Below are positions 27,440 through 35,601 of a DNA stretch of 64,000 bases, in pieces. The position numbers and the translations under genes were made by a program. This DNA is from JAWKMZ01 sp041391965. GTDB taxonomy: Bacteria > Bacteroidota > Bacteroidia > Flavobacteriales > Flavobacteriaceae. The first letter of the stretch is position 1, and every line of letters starts with the position of its first letter. Location of the stretch: the NCBI GenBank assembly GCA_041391965.1, contig JAWKMZ010000005.1, forward strand, positions 124,001 to 188,000, in the 5' to 3' direction. Below the pieces are notes generated by a model. That model worked only from the letters and a program-made list of their open reading frames with translations. It searched no databases and was not told the origin of the DNA.

Positions 27440-27977
27440 TGTTTTTAACGCTTAGCTTGTTAAAGTATGTTAAACTTTAATTCAGAAATGCAACATTTTT
27501 TGGTTTTAGTAGTCATAATAATACCTAACAGTACTAAATTCTTTTCTGAATTAATTTGAATTAGCCTTCATTAATCAAAAAATCGTGAAGTATTGTCAGT
27601 TGATTTTAAAAGTCCGAAGTATCAGCTTTGGACTTTTTATTTATAATATAATGAATATCAAAACATTTCGTCCAAACACCTATAAATCATTTTAATTTGA
27701 ATAAAGCATCACACACACTTTTAAAATTGTTTTATAACCAGATTAATAGCAAGAAAACATCTGAAATGTCAAATATTTCCGATGTTTTTTATGCAATTAT
27801 GTTAATTAACAGTTAAATACGTTTATAGATATACTAAAACTAAAATTTTTACGTCTATATAATAGTGATAAGTTTTATAAATTAATCAAAGTGTTAGTTA
27901 GAGTTGATTAATAGCAGGAAAATCCGAGACAGAAAATGTTTCGGATTTTTTTATTCCTGCAAAAAAACAGGAATTTG
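27440..27977. other. Gene-free spacer with three further hairpins; candidate small-RNA locus
   Basis: No open frame of note exists between the TonB-receptor gene and fabH. Besides the terminator at 27410 there are stems at 27608-27637 (12 bp with one G-U), 27754-27788 (8 bp plus 5 bp) and 27919-27949 (12 bp with one G-U, enclosed by GCAGGAA / TTCCTGC at 27914-27960). A near-identical 17-mer, GATTAATAGCArGAAAA, precedes the last two hairpins (27741 and 27905). A TGTTAA pair 10 bp apart is at 27458-27473. The last hairpin may end fabH transcription; the middle two have no gene to terminate. Confidence 0.5.
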
Positions 27978-28985
27978 TTACCATTTTATAATCACACTTC
28001 CCCAAGTAAAACCACTTCCAAAAGCAGCCAAAACAACGGTATCGTTTTCTTTAATTTTTCCTTGTTCCCAAGCTTCAGTTAAGGCAATTGGTATAGAAGC
28101 TGCTGTTGTGTTTCCGTATTTTTGAATATTGTTAAATACTTGGTCATCATTTAACTTAAACTGACGCTGTATAAATTGTGAAATTCTCAAATTAGCCTGA
28201 TGCGGAATCAACATATCTATATCTTTAACCTTTAGGTTATTTTTTTTCAAGCCTTCCATAATCACTTCATTAAAACGAACTACGGCATTTTTAAACACAA
28301 ATTGCCCATTCATGTATGGAAAATAACTTTCGTCTTTAGGGTCATTATCGGCTAAAATATCATTAACCCAACGTTTTCCCATTCCTGGAGCAATCAATAC
28401 TAATTCTTCAGCATGTTCGCCTTGCGAATGTAAGTGGGTTGATAAAATTCCTTTGGTTGTATCTTCTTCTCGTGTCAACACTGCTGCTCCTGCTCCATCT
28501 CCAAAAATAACCGAAACACCGCGTCCTCGTGTTGTTTTATCCAATCCATGAGAATGCAATTCGCTTCCAATAACCAAAACATTTTTGTACATGCCTGTTT
28601 TGATAAACTGGTCAGCTACCGAAATTCCATACACAAAACCAGAACATTGATTGCGAACATCTAAAGCTCCAACCGTTTTTATATTCAAGGCTTCTTGCAC
28701 TTGCACACCTGGACCAGGAAAATACATATCAGGACTTAAGGTTGCAAAAACAATAAAATCTATGTCATCTTTATCAATTCCTGAGCGTTCAATGGCTATT
28801 TTAGCCGCTTTTATTCCCATTGAAGCTGTAGTGTCTCCAGAATCTTTTACCCAACGTCGTTCTTTAATTCCTGTTCGTTCTTGAATCCAGGCATCATTAG
28901 TATCCATCAATTGTGACAAGTCATCATTTGTCACGATATTTTCAGGGACAAAATACCCAAGGCCTATTATTTTTGAATTATACAT
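27978..28985 (-). CDS. fabH: 3-oxoacyl-ACP synthase III (KASIII, FabH)
   Basis: A 335-residue FabH that condenses an acyl-CoA primer with malonyl-ACP to start fatty-acid synthesis; branched or straight primers are possible. The Cys-His-Asn triad is intact: Cys about 114 in VRNQCSGF, His in LIPHQANLRI (about 259), Asn in KYGNTTAAS (about 289). It stands alone here, away from plsX/rpmF, so this may be a second FabH copy. It is divergent from htpG across a 253-bp spacer with a heptamer-containing hairpin. Confidence 0.93.
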   Translation of the reverse strand: MYNSKIIGLGYFVPENIVTNDDLSQLMDTNDAWIQERTGIKERRWVKDSGDTTASMGIKAAKIAIERSGIDKDDIDFIVFATLSPDMYFPGPGVQVQEALNIKTVGALDVRNQCSGFVYGISVADQFIKTGMYKNVLVIGSELHSHGLDKTTRGRGVSVIFGDGAGAAVLTREEDTTKGILSTHLHSQGEHAEELVLIAPGMGKRWVNDILADNDPKDESYFPYMNGQFVFKNAVVRFNEVIMEGLKKNNLKVKDIDMLIPHQANLRISQFIQRQFKLNDDQVFNNIQKYGNTTAASIPIALTEAWEQGKIKENDTVVLAAFGSGFTWGSVIIKW

Positions 28986-29042
28986 CTCAGTTTATTTAAG
29001 TAAAGCAAAATACAACAACTGTTTTTAAATTCCAATTTAAAA

Positions 29043-29097
29043 AAATCCAAATTCTAAGAGGGAAATCAACCTTTTAGAATTTGGATTTAGCAATTTG
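29043..29097. repeat. Heptamer-containing inverted repeat in the fabH-htpG spacer
   Basis: A perfect 15-bp inverted repeat, AAATCCAAATTCTAA (29043-29057) and TTAGAATTTGGATTT (29074-29088), with a 16-nt loop. The right arm continues as the heptamers GAATTTG, GATTTAG and CAATTTG (29077-29097), placing it in the same family as the arrays at 1046, 8140, 49369 and 59319. Confidence 0.65.
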
Positions 29098-29202
29098 AAA
29101 GTTGTTTTTATTATATAAAATAATGTCAGTTTGTCACTTTTAAAACCTTGGTATTTTTTTTGTCTTTTACAGAATAGACATTACAAATCAAATTTAAACA
29201 CG

Positions 29203-29220
29203 TTTTCACTTTTGTGAAAA
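29203..29220. promoter_or_regulatory. 18-bp palindrome before htpG, candidate operator
   Basis: TTTTCAC-TTTT-GTGAAAA is a perfect 7-bp dyad ending 18 nt before the htpG ATG. It is not a CIRCE element. Position and symmetry suit a repressor site or a structure in the 5' leader. No exact TAnnTTTG lies in this spacer. Confidence 0.4.
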
Positions 29221-29238
29221 TGACAAAAATTATAAATT

Positions 29239-31122
29239 ATGACAAAAGGAACTATTAATGTTTCGGTAGAAAACATCTTTCCATTAATTAAAAAATTTCT
29301 ATACAGTGATCACGAAATATTTTTGCGTGAATTGATAAGCAATGCTACAGATGCCACTTTAAAATTAAAACACCTTACCAATATTGGTGATGCAAAAGTT
29401 GAATATGGTACTCCAATTATTGAAGTAAAGATTGATAAAGAAGGTAAAAAACTGCACATTAGTGACCAAGGTTTGGGTATGACAGCCGAAGAGGTTGAAA
29501 AATACATCAACCAAGTAGCATTTTCAGGTGCTGAAGAGTTTTTAGACAAATATAAAGATGCCGCAAAAGATTCAGGCATCATTGGGCATTTTGGACTTGG
29601 CTTTTACTCAGCCTTTATGGTGGCAGAAAAAGTAGAAATCATCACTAAATCTTATAAAGACGAACCTGCGGCACATTGGACTTGTGATGGTAGCCCAGAA
29701 TTTACCTTAGAACCGTCAGACAAAACGGAACGTGGTACAGAAATTATCCTTCATATTGCCGAAGACTCTACCGAGTTTTTAGAAGACACACGCATCAACG
29801 CTTTACTTAATAAGTATAACAAGTTTATGCCTATTCCAATCAAATTTGGAACTAAAGAAGACACCTTACCACTTCCTGAAGGTGCTGATAAAGATGCAAA
29901 ACCTGCCAAAGTAACTGTTGATAATATCATCAACAATCCAAATCCGGCTTGGACCAAACAACCATCTGATTTAAAAGATGAAGATTACAAAAACTTTTAC
30001 AGAGAATTGTATCCTATGCAATTTGAAGAACCCTTATTTAACATCCATTTGAATGTAGATTATCCGTTTAATCTGACAGGAATTTTATATTTCCCAAAAA
30101 TGACGAATGACCTCAACATTCAAAAAGATAAAATTCAACTCTATCAAAATCAAGTATATGTAACTGACAATGTAGAAGGCATTGTTCCTGAATTTTTGAC
30201 CATGTTACGCGGTGTCATTGATTCACCAGACATTCCATTAAACGTGTCGCGTTCGTATTTGCAAGCTGATGGTGCTGTTAAGAAAATTTCGTCTTACATC
30301 ACACGTAAAGTAGCCGATAAATTGAAATCGTTGTTTAATGAAAATCGTGAAGATTTTGAGAAAAAATGGGACGACATCAAAATTGTGATTGAATACGGTA
30401 TGCTTTCTGAAGACAAATTCTTTGAAAAAGCTGATGCTTTTGCACTGTATCCAACGGTTGATGGCAAATACTATACTTATGATGAGCTATTCAACAAAAT
30501 TAAAGCTAAACAAACAGATAAAGATGACAAACTGGTCATTCTTTATGCGTCTAACAAAGATGCGCAACACAGTTATATTGAAACAGCCAAAGCAAAAGGT
30601 TATGATGTGTTGTTATTAGACTCTCCTATCATATCACACTTAATGCAAAAGTTAGAATCTACAAAAGAAAACATATCGTTTGCTCGTGTAGATGCAGATC
30701 ATATTGATAATTTAATCAAAAAAGACGACACTAAAATTTCAAAACTTTCTGAAGAACAAAAAACAGAGTTGGATACCCTCTTAAAAGAAGTTATTCCATC
30801 TGAAAAGTTTATGGTACAATTGGAAGCCATGGAAAGTGATGCGTCGCCATTTATGATTACACAACCAGAGTTTATGCGTCGTATGAAAGAGATGCAAGCT
30901 ACAGGTGGTGGCATGTTTGGAATGGGCAATATGCCAGAAATGTACAATTTGGTGGTCAATACCAATTCTGAATTGGTTACCGAAATATTAAACACCAAAA
31001 CCAAGAAAAAACAAGAACGCTTAATTACACAAGGCCTGGATTTAGCACGTTTATCTCAAGGTTTATTAAAGGGTGAAGAGCTGACCAATTTTATTAAACG
31101 TAGTTACGAAATGATAAAATAG
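29239..31122 (+). CDS. htpG: Chaperone HtpG (Hsp90)
   Basis: A 627-residue ATP-dependent chaperone. The GHKL ATPase domain (about 1-215) shows ELISNATDATLKL, DQGLGMTAEEV and GHFGLGFYSAFMV. The middle domain is about 225-430 (NVSRSYLQAD) and the C-terminal dimerisation domain 500-627. Near the end there is a Gly/Met-rich loop GGGMFGMGNMPEMYNL that is common in Bacteroidota HtpG. It is monocistronic, with a terminator at 31163. Confidence 0.97.
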   Translation: MTKGTINVSVENIFPLIKKFLYSDHEIFLRELISNATDATLKLKHLTNIGDAKVEYGTPIIEVKIDKEGKKLHISDQGLGMTAEEVEKYINQVAFSGAEEFLDKYKDAAKDSGIIGHFGLGFYSAFMVAEKVEIITKSYKDEPAAHWTCDGSPEFTLEPSDKTERGTEIILHIAEDSTEFLEDTRINALLNKYNKFMPIPIKFGTKEDTLPLPEGADKDAKPAKVTVDNIINNPNPAWTKQPSDLKDEDYKNFYRELYPMQFEEPLFNIHLNVDYPFNLTGILYFPKMTNDLNIQKDKIQLYQNQVYVTDNVEGIVPEFLTMLRGVIDSPDIPLNVSRSYLQADGAVKKISSYITRKVADKLKSLFNENREDFEKKWDDIKIVIEYGMLSEDKFFEKADAFALYPTVDGKYYTYDELFNKIKAKQTDKDDKLVILYASNKDAQHSYIETAKAKGYDVLLLDSPIISHLMQKLESTKENISFARVDADHIDNLIKKDDTKISKLSEEQKTELDTLLKEVIPSEKFMVQLEAMESDASPFMITQPEFMRRMKEMQATGGGMFGMGNMPEMYNLVVNTNSELVTEILNTKTKKKQERLITQGLDLARLSQGLLKGEELTNFIKRSYEMIK

Positions 31123-31162
31123 TATTGTTAATTACTTCATTTTTTAGAAGACATTATAAAAC

Positions 31163-31206
31163 AAAAAAATGCAACAAACTAATATTTAGTGAGTTGCATT
31201 TTTTTT
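31163..31206 (+). terminator. Terminator after htpG
   Basis: Arms AAAAAATGCAAC (from 31163) and GTTGCATTTTTT (31193-31206) pair around an inner ACTAA/TTAGT stem, followed by T-rich sequence. It lies about 40 bp after the htpG stop and marks the last clearly core sequence before the island. Confidence 0.75.
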
Positions 31207-31236
31207 AGTTTTATTAATTTTTGTTTACTTTAAAAA

Positions 31237-32238
31237 CTAATTGTAGCGGGAAAATAGCGGGAATATCCAAAAACTAAAAAGCGCAAACCCTTGTTTTATA
31301 AGTGGTTTACGCCTTTTAAATGTGACCATTGCAGGGGTACCTCCATCTTCCCGGATTTCTACATCATCATAATACGAGAATCCCCCAAAAGGGCTGGTCC
31401 ATTTTACGTTTCCACCTCCAGGATGGTCTGGTATGGGATTTTGATGTATGTTTTTATTATATATCAATATACCACAACTGCCAGGGCCTCCTAAAAACTT
31501 ATGTGGTGAAAAGAAAATTGCATCTAATTGTTCGGCTGACATATCTGGATGCATATTTATTGTCACATAAGGTGCGGAAGCCGCAAAATCGATAAAACAC
31601 AAACCTCCGTATTTATGCATTATTTTCGCAAGCTCATGATAAGGTGAAATAATACCTGTAACATTAGAACAAGCTGTAAATGACCCAATCAACAATGGCC
31701 TTTCTATATATTTCTTTATTTCTGTTTCCAGATTTGAAGGGTCTATTAATCCGTTTTTATTAGGAGGGATTATGACAACATCCACATTATTTTCATACCA
31801 ACACACTTGGTTGGAATGATGTTCCATATGACTAATGAACACTACAGGCTTTAGTCTTTGAGAGTTTTGCGTATAATGATTGTTCAATTTCATAACCCGT
31901 ATCAACTTGTTAACCGCACCTGTCATTCCTGAACCGGTAGTTATCAAAATGTCGTTATCATCGGCATTAACATGGCTTTTTATTATCTGACGTGCATGGT
32001 TATACAGATATGTCGTCACTTTACCGCTTTCACTTGAAAATGAATGTGTATTTGCCATCATTGGAGCTATGCTTTCGCAAATTTTATCCTCTATAGGTTT
32101 ATATAATCTGCCACTGGCAATCCAGTCCGCATAAAGCATTTTTTGAGTTCCATAAAGCGATTCAAACGTCACATTGTTGCCAATAATGTGTTTTCTAAAG
32201 GATTCAAAATACGTTTCCAATTCTCTATTTCTATCCAT
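31237..32238 (-). pseudogene. Class V aminotransferase / cysteine desulfurase-like gene, 3'-truncated
   Basis: The first about 307 codons match a PLP-dependent class V aminotransferase of the cysteine desulfurase / selenocysteine lyase group. They include an ITTGSGMTGAVNK loop, HMEHHSNQV, CFIDFAASAPY and the Schiff-base lysine in FFSPHKFLGGPGS. Right after EDGGTPAM the frame leaves homology and ends in a basic-hydrophobic tail (RRKPLIKQGFALFSF) encoded by the recombination-site-like dyad at 31276-31317. Full-length relatives have roughly 150 more residues, including the C-terminal small domain that carries the desulfurase cysteine where present. The product should be inactive. A terminator separates it from dsbD, so it had its own transcript. 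Confidence 0.8.
31244..31317. other. Recombination-site-like dyad with TAGCGGGAA direct repeats (left island end)
   Basis: Two TAGCGGGAA copies (31244-31252 and 31255-31263) lie 11 bp apart, like integrase arm sites. They are followed by a dyad with arms GCGCAAACC (31281-31289) and GGTTTACGC (31304-31312), flanked by A-run and T-run. The dyad is the point where the aminotransferase loses homology. A Rho-independent terminator reading is also possible, since the minus strand ends in five T. Confidence 0.5.
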
Positions 32239-32260
32239 ATTTTACTACATATATATTAAA

Positions 32261-32297
32261 CAAAAAACAATCACTCCGGTAATCAGCCGGAGTGATT
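32261..32297 (-). terminator. Strong terminator after dsbD-like gene
   Basis: A perfect 11-bp GC-rich stem, AATCACTCCGG (32269-32279) with CCGGAGTGATT (32287-32297), and a 7-nt loop. On the minus strand it is followed by TGTTTTTTG. It ends the SusCD-redox transcription unit before the truncated aminotransferase. Confidence 0.85.
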
Positions 32298-32386
32298 TCC
32301 ATCAATCAAAAGTACAATCGTATTTAACGCATAGATATTAACCAAAAACAATGAAACGATTGTAATTTATTATTCTGTGATATACT

Positions 32387-34387
32387 TTAGAAGTTCGACA
32401 AACCAGCTTTTAACCATGTATGATACTCCTCAACATCAGGCGTATAGCCAACTGGTTCTATGAGATTTTCCTCATCGTGGTTCATCAGCACATAAAATGG
32501 TTGCGAATTGGATTTATATCTAATGGTTTGCATTTCACTCCATTTTTGACCAATGTATTTTAATTTTTTGCCCGGTCTTAATTTGGATTCTTCAATCTCA
32601 TGTTCTTCCAAAGGTCGTTTATCATCTACATACAATGATATCAGTACCACCTCATTTTTCAAAATATTCAGGATTTCTGGTTTTGGCCAAACGTTCTGCT
32701 CCATCTTTCGGCAATTGACACAAGCCCATCCTGTGAAGTCAATCATGACCGGTTTGCCAACCTTTTTTGCATAGGCCAGTCCTTTATCGTAGTCATTAAA
32801 GGTCAAAATATCATAAGGGGCCAATAGATGAGCTCCTTCGGGTAAACCATTATGGTCATCCAAAACAGAAGACGCTGTACCTGTTTTAGAATTACCAACA
32901 CCATAAGGAGATTCACTATACTCTAACGGTGGTGGAAAGGCACTGATTAAATTTAAAGGAGCACCCCATAAACCTGGTACCATATATATGGTGAACGCCA
33001 TTACCAAAAGGCCTAAACTCAACCTACCTACAGAAATATGTGTCAAAGGTGAATCGTGCGGCAGTTTGATTTTGCCAAAAAGATAAAATGCCAAAGCTCC
33101 AAAAATAGCGATCCAAATGGCTATGAAAACTTCACGTTCCAAGAAATGAGTCTGCAACACCAAATCGGCTTGGGACAAAAACTTGAATGCAAGTGCCAAT
33201 TCCAAAAAACCGAGTACCACCTTGACTGTATTGAGCCAACCACCTGATTTTGGAAGTGAATTGAGCCATCCCGGAAATGCCGCAAACAAAGCGAACGGTA
33301 AAGCGATAGCTAACGAAAAGCCCAACATCCCAATGATTGGTGCCAGACCTCCCTTTGAAGCTGCTTCTACCAACAATGTTCCTACAATGGGTCCAGTACA
33401 AGAGAATGACACAATGGCCAAGGCCAAGGCCATAAAAAATATGCCTATCATTCCACCTCTGTCAGCTTGCGAATCTACTTTGTTTGCCCAGGAATTTGGC
33501 AACATGATTTCAAAAGCTCCCAAAAATGACACGGCAAACACCACAAGCAACAAAAAGAAAATGATGTTGAACCACACATTTGTTGCCAATGCGTTGAGTG
33601 CATCTGCCCCAAAGACAGCTGTTACGGCTGTTCCTAAAAGGACATAAATAATGATGATGCAAACACCATAAATAATGGCATTTTTTATGCCTTTAGCCTT
33701 GGTTTTGCTCTGTTTTGTAAAGAAGCTTACCGTCATGGGAATCATTGGGAACACACAGGGCGTCAATAAGGCGGCAAAACCTGAAAGAAAAGCGATAAAA
33801 AATATTGCAAACAACCCCTTGGTTTCTGATTTTTTCCCTTCTTTTTTAATTTCTGACACCACGGCTTCACGTTCCGATGCATTGTGGCTTTTAATTGAAT
33901 CCAATTGTTGTGGTTCTGATGCGCCAGAAAATGGAACTGCATCCTTTAAGTCAAACACCAAATCCACATACGTTGGTGGAAGGCATCGTTGATCATCACA
34001 AACCATAAATTCCACTTCGGCCTTTATTGTCTCGATTTTTTCTGAAGTGATGTTTATTTTTTGAACAAACTTTGCTTCGTTTTCGAAAAACTTTATTTTC
34101 ATATTGAACACAGGGTCATTGACCGTGTGTCCTTCCTGTTCGACTACTTTATCAACCAGTTGATAACCTGTATTGGTTTCAAATATAAAGACCGTAGGTA
34201 TAGGCCCATTGTCTGGAACGTTTTGTGAATAAAGGTGCCAACCTGATTCAATCGTTGCTCTTGCCACCAAATTATATTCTGTATTTGAAATTTTTTCTAT
34301 CGATGTGGACCATTGTACAGGTTTGAGAACTTGCGAGAAGGCGGTAAGCCCAATAAACAATGTGAGAATCGAGATACTATTTTTCAT
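32387..34387 (-). CDS. Thiol:disulfide interchange protein, DsbD family
   Basis: A 666-residue membrane electron carrier that passes reducing power from cytoplasmic thioredoxin to the periplasm. The order is a signal peptide (1-18, start MKNSISILTLF), a periplasmic DsbD-alpha / DsbC-like domain (about 20-160) with its Cys pair in FMVCDDQRCLPP, a CcdA-like membrane domain (about 185-480) with redox cysteines in ALLTPCVFPM and VSFSCTGPIVG, and a C-terminal thioredoxin domain with WACVNC (Cys about 556 and 559). All six redox cysteines are present. The start at 34387 is chosen for its signal peptide; the frame extends 46 codons further without one. It probably recharges the TlpA-like lipoprotein upstream. 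A 13-bp hairpin lies between the two genes. Confidence 0.9.
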   Translation of the reverse strand: MKNSISILTLFIGLTAFSQVLKPVQWSTSIEKISNTEYNLVARATIESGWHLYSQNVPDNGPIPTVFIFETNTGYQLVDKVVEQEGHTVNDPVFNMKIKFFENEAKFVQKINITSEKIETIKAEVEFMVCDDQRCLPPTYVDLVFDLKDAVPFSGASEPQQLDSIKSHNASEREAVVSEIKKEGKKSETKGLFAIFFIAFLSGFAALLTPCVFPMIPMTVSFFTKQSKTKAKGIKNAIIYGVCIIIIYVLLGTAVTAVFGADALNALATNVWFNIIFFLLLVVFAVSFLGAFEIMLPNSWANKVDSQADRGGMIGIFFMALALAIVSFSCTGPIVGTLLVEAASKGGLAPIIGMLGFSLAIALPFALFAAFPGWLNSLPKSGGWLNTVKVVLGFLELALAFKFLSQADLVLQTHFLEREVFIAIWIAIFGALAFYLFGKIKLPHDSPLTHISVGRLSLGLLVMAFTIYMVPGLWGAPLNLISAFPPPLEYSESPYGVGNSKTGTASSVLDDHNGLPEGAHLLAPYDILTFNDYDKGLAYAKKVGKPVMIDFTGWACVNCRKMEQNVWPKPEILNILKNEVVLISLYVDDKRPLEEHEIEESKLRPGKKLKYIGQKWSEMQTIRYKSNSQPFYVLMNHDEENLIEPVGYTPDVEEYHTWLKAGLSNF

Positions 34388-34471
34388 GGATTTACTATTT
34401 GTGAAATTGGTTCTTTGAATTAAAAAAATCCGATACATCTTACAGAATATAGAAACAATACTACGCTTAAA

Positions 34472-34507
34472 GCTAAAACCAAAGGTTACGCACTCTTTGG
34501 TTTTAGC
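34472..34507 (-). other. Intercistronic hairpin between the TlpA-like and DsbD-like genes
   Basis: A perfect 13-bp stem, GCTAAAACCAAAG (34472-34484) with CTTTGGTTTTAGC (34495-34507), and a 10-nt loop. Only a short TTTAAG follows on the minus strand, so it is a weak terminator, attenuator or mRNA-stabilising structure that could set dsbD expression below that of susCD. Confidence 0.65.
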
Positions 34508-34543
34508 CTGAATAATCAATAACAACTGATGTTTTGATGGTTT

Positions 34544-35575
34544 CTATATATCCAAACTATTGAATAAGGTCTTCAATTTTTCCTCTGAAGGTCTTGGAGC
34601 GTCATAAGTGACGATGTTGCCCTGTGGGTCCAATAAGATAAAACGTGGAATGCCATAGATGAAATAATCTGAAATGAATTGCGATTCATAATCTTTATCG
34701 GCCAATAATTGGATGCCTCCCATATTTTTGGCTTTTATCATGTCTCTCCACTTTTGTTCATCCTTTACCGCATCAATGGAAACGCTTACAAATTTGATGT
34801 TTTTATCATGGTATTCCTTTTCTACTTTTTCGAGAAAAGGGATTTCGTATTTACAGGGTCCACACCATGTAGCCCACACATCGATATAGACATAACTGCC
34901 TCTATAATCCTTTAATGACGATGTGCCACCTGCATAATTGACATAATTATTGAACTCTGGGGAAGGATTTCCCTTTGCTAACAGCTTGTTGATTTTTTGC
35001 TGTTCCTGATATTGTGCGAAATTTTGTTCTTCAAAAACTTTCAACGCTTCTTTTTGGCCAGACATGAATGCCGAATCGAGTTGTTGTTGCTTTGATTCCA
35101 ATTCCTTATTAATCTTACCGATGTAGGCCTTTGTTTTGTCGTCAAAGGCTTTTTGGTCGAGGCTAAAATAGTCTTTATAGTCTTCGCCATACAGGTCATT
35201 GGTCTCTTTGTTTTTAAATTTTAGAAAATTGTTTTCAGCTTCCCCTTTACCACTAAATTTTATAGTTTTGGATAAATTATCATTATCAAATTCCACTTTG
35301 ACATCCATATCATTCTTAAGATGAAGGGAAAAAGCATTGTTATATACTGCTGTGAATGTTGCAGGCGAATCCAGCTTTAAAGTATCTCTAAAATTTCCAT
35401 CTGCATCGACATCCACCATAATAGTTTTGTTGTTTTTCGCATCATATAATCTCAAATCAAGGGTATCGATAGGGTTGGTGATTTTTCCATGAAGCACTGC
35501 ATAATCCTTGGGCGCTTCTTCTTTTTTGCATGCCACCATTGCCATTAACAGCGTTATAAATAATAGATGTTTCAT
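34544..35575 (-). CDS. TlpA-like thioredoxin-fold lipoprotein with DUF4369-type N-terminal domain
   Basis: A 343-residue membrane-anchored thiol-disulfide reductase. The lipoprotein signal ends LLMAMVACKKE (lipid-bearing Cys 16). An N-terminal beta domain (about 25-115; YAVLHGKITNPIDTLDLRLYD) matches the DUF4369 domain often found on Bacteroidota redoxins. A helical linker (about 130-200) leads to a thioredoxin fold with WCGPC (Cys 238 and 241) and cis-Pro in IYGIPRF. It lies 26 bp after susD on the same strand and belongs to its operon. It probably reduces disulfides on the uptake proteins or on the imported ligand, with DsbD as electron donor. Confidence 0.9.
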   Translation of the reverse strand: MKHLLFITLLMAMVACKKEEAPKDYAVLHGKITNPIDTLDLRLYDAKNNKTIMVDVDADGNFRDTLKLDSPATFTAVYNNAFSLHLKNDMDVKVEFDNDNLSKTIKFSGKGEAENNFLKFKNKETNDLYGEDYKDYFSLDQKAFDDKTKAYIGKINKELESKQQQLDSAFMSGQKEALKVFEEQNFAQYQEQQKINKLLAKGNPSPEFNNYVNYAGGTSSLKDYRGSYVYIDVWATWCGPCKYEIPFLEKVEKEYHDKNIKFVSVSIDAVKDEQKWRDMIKAKNMGGIQLLADKDYESQFISDYFIYGIPRFILLDPQGNIVTYDAPRPSEEKLKTLFNSLDI

Positions 35576-35601
35576 TTTGAAGTATTTTTAAAGATTAGTT
35601 T

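Noticed and set aside
31291..31299. Treating the shared TTGTTTTAT 9-mer as a proven att core
   Set aside because: A 9-base AT-rich match between two AT-rich spacers is expected by chance often enough. It is kept only as a weak lead.
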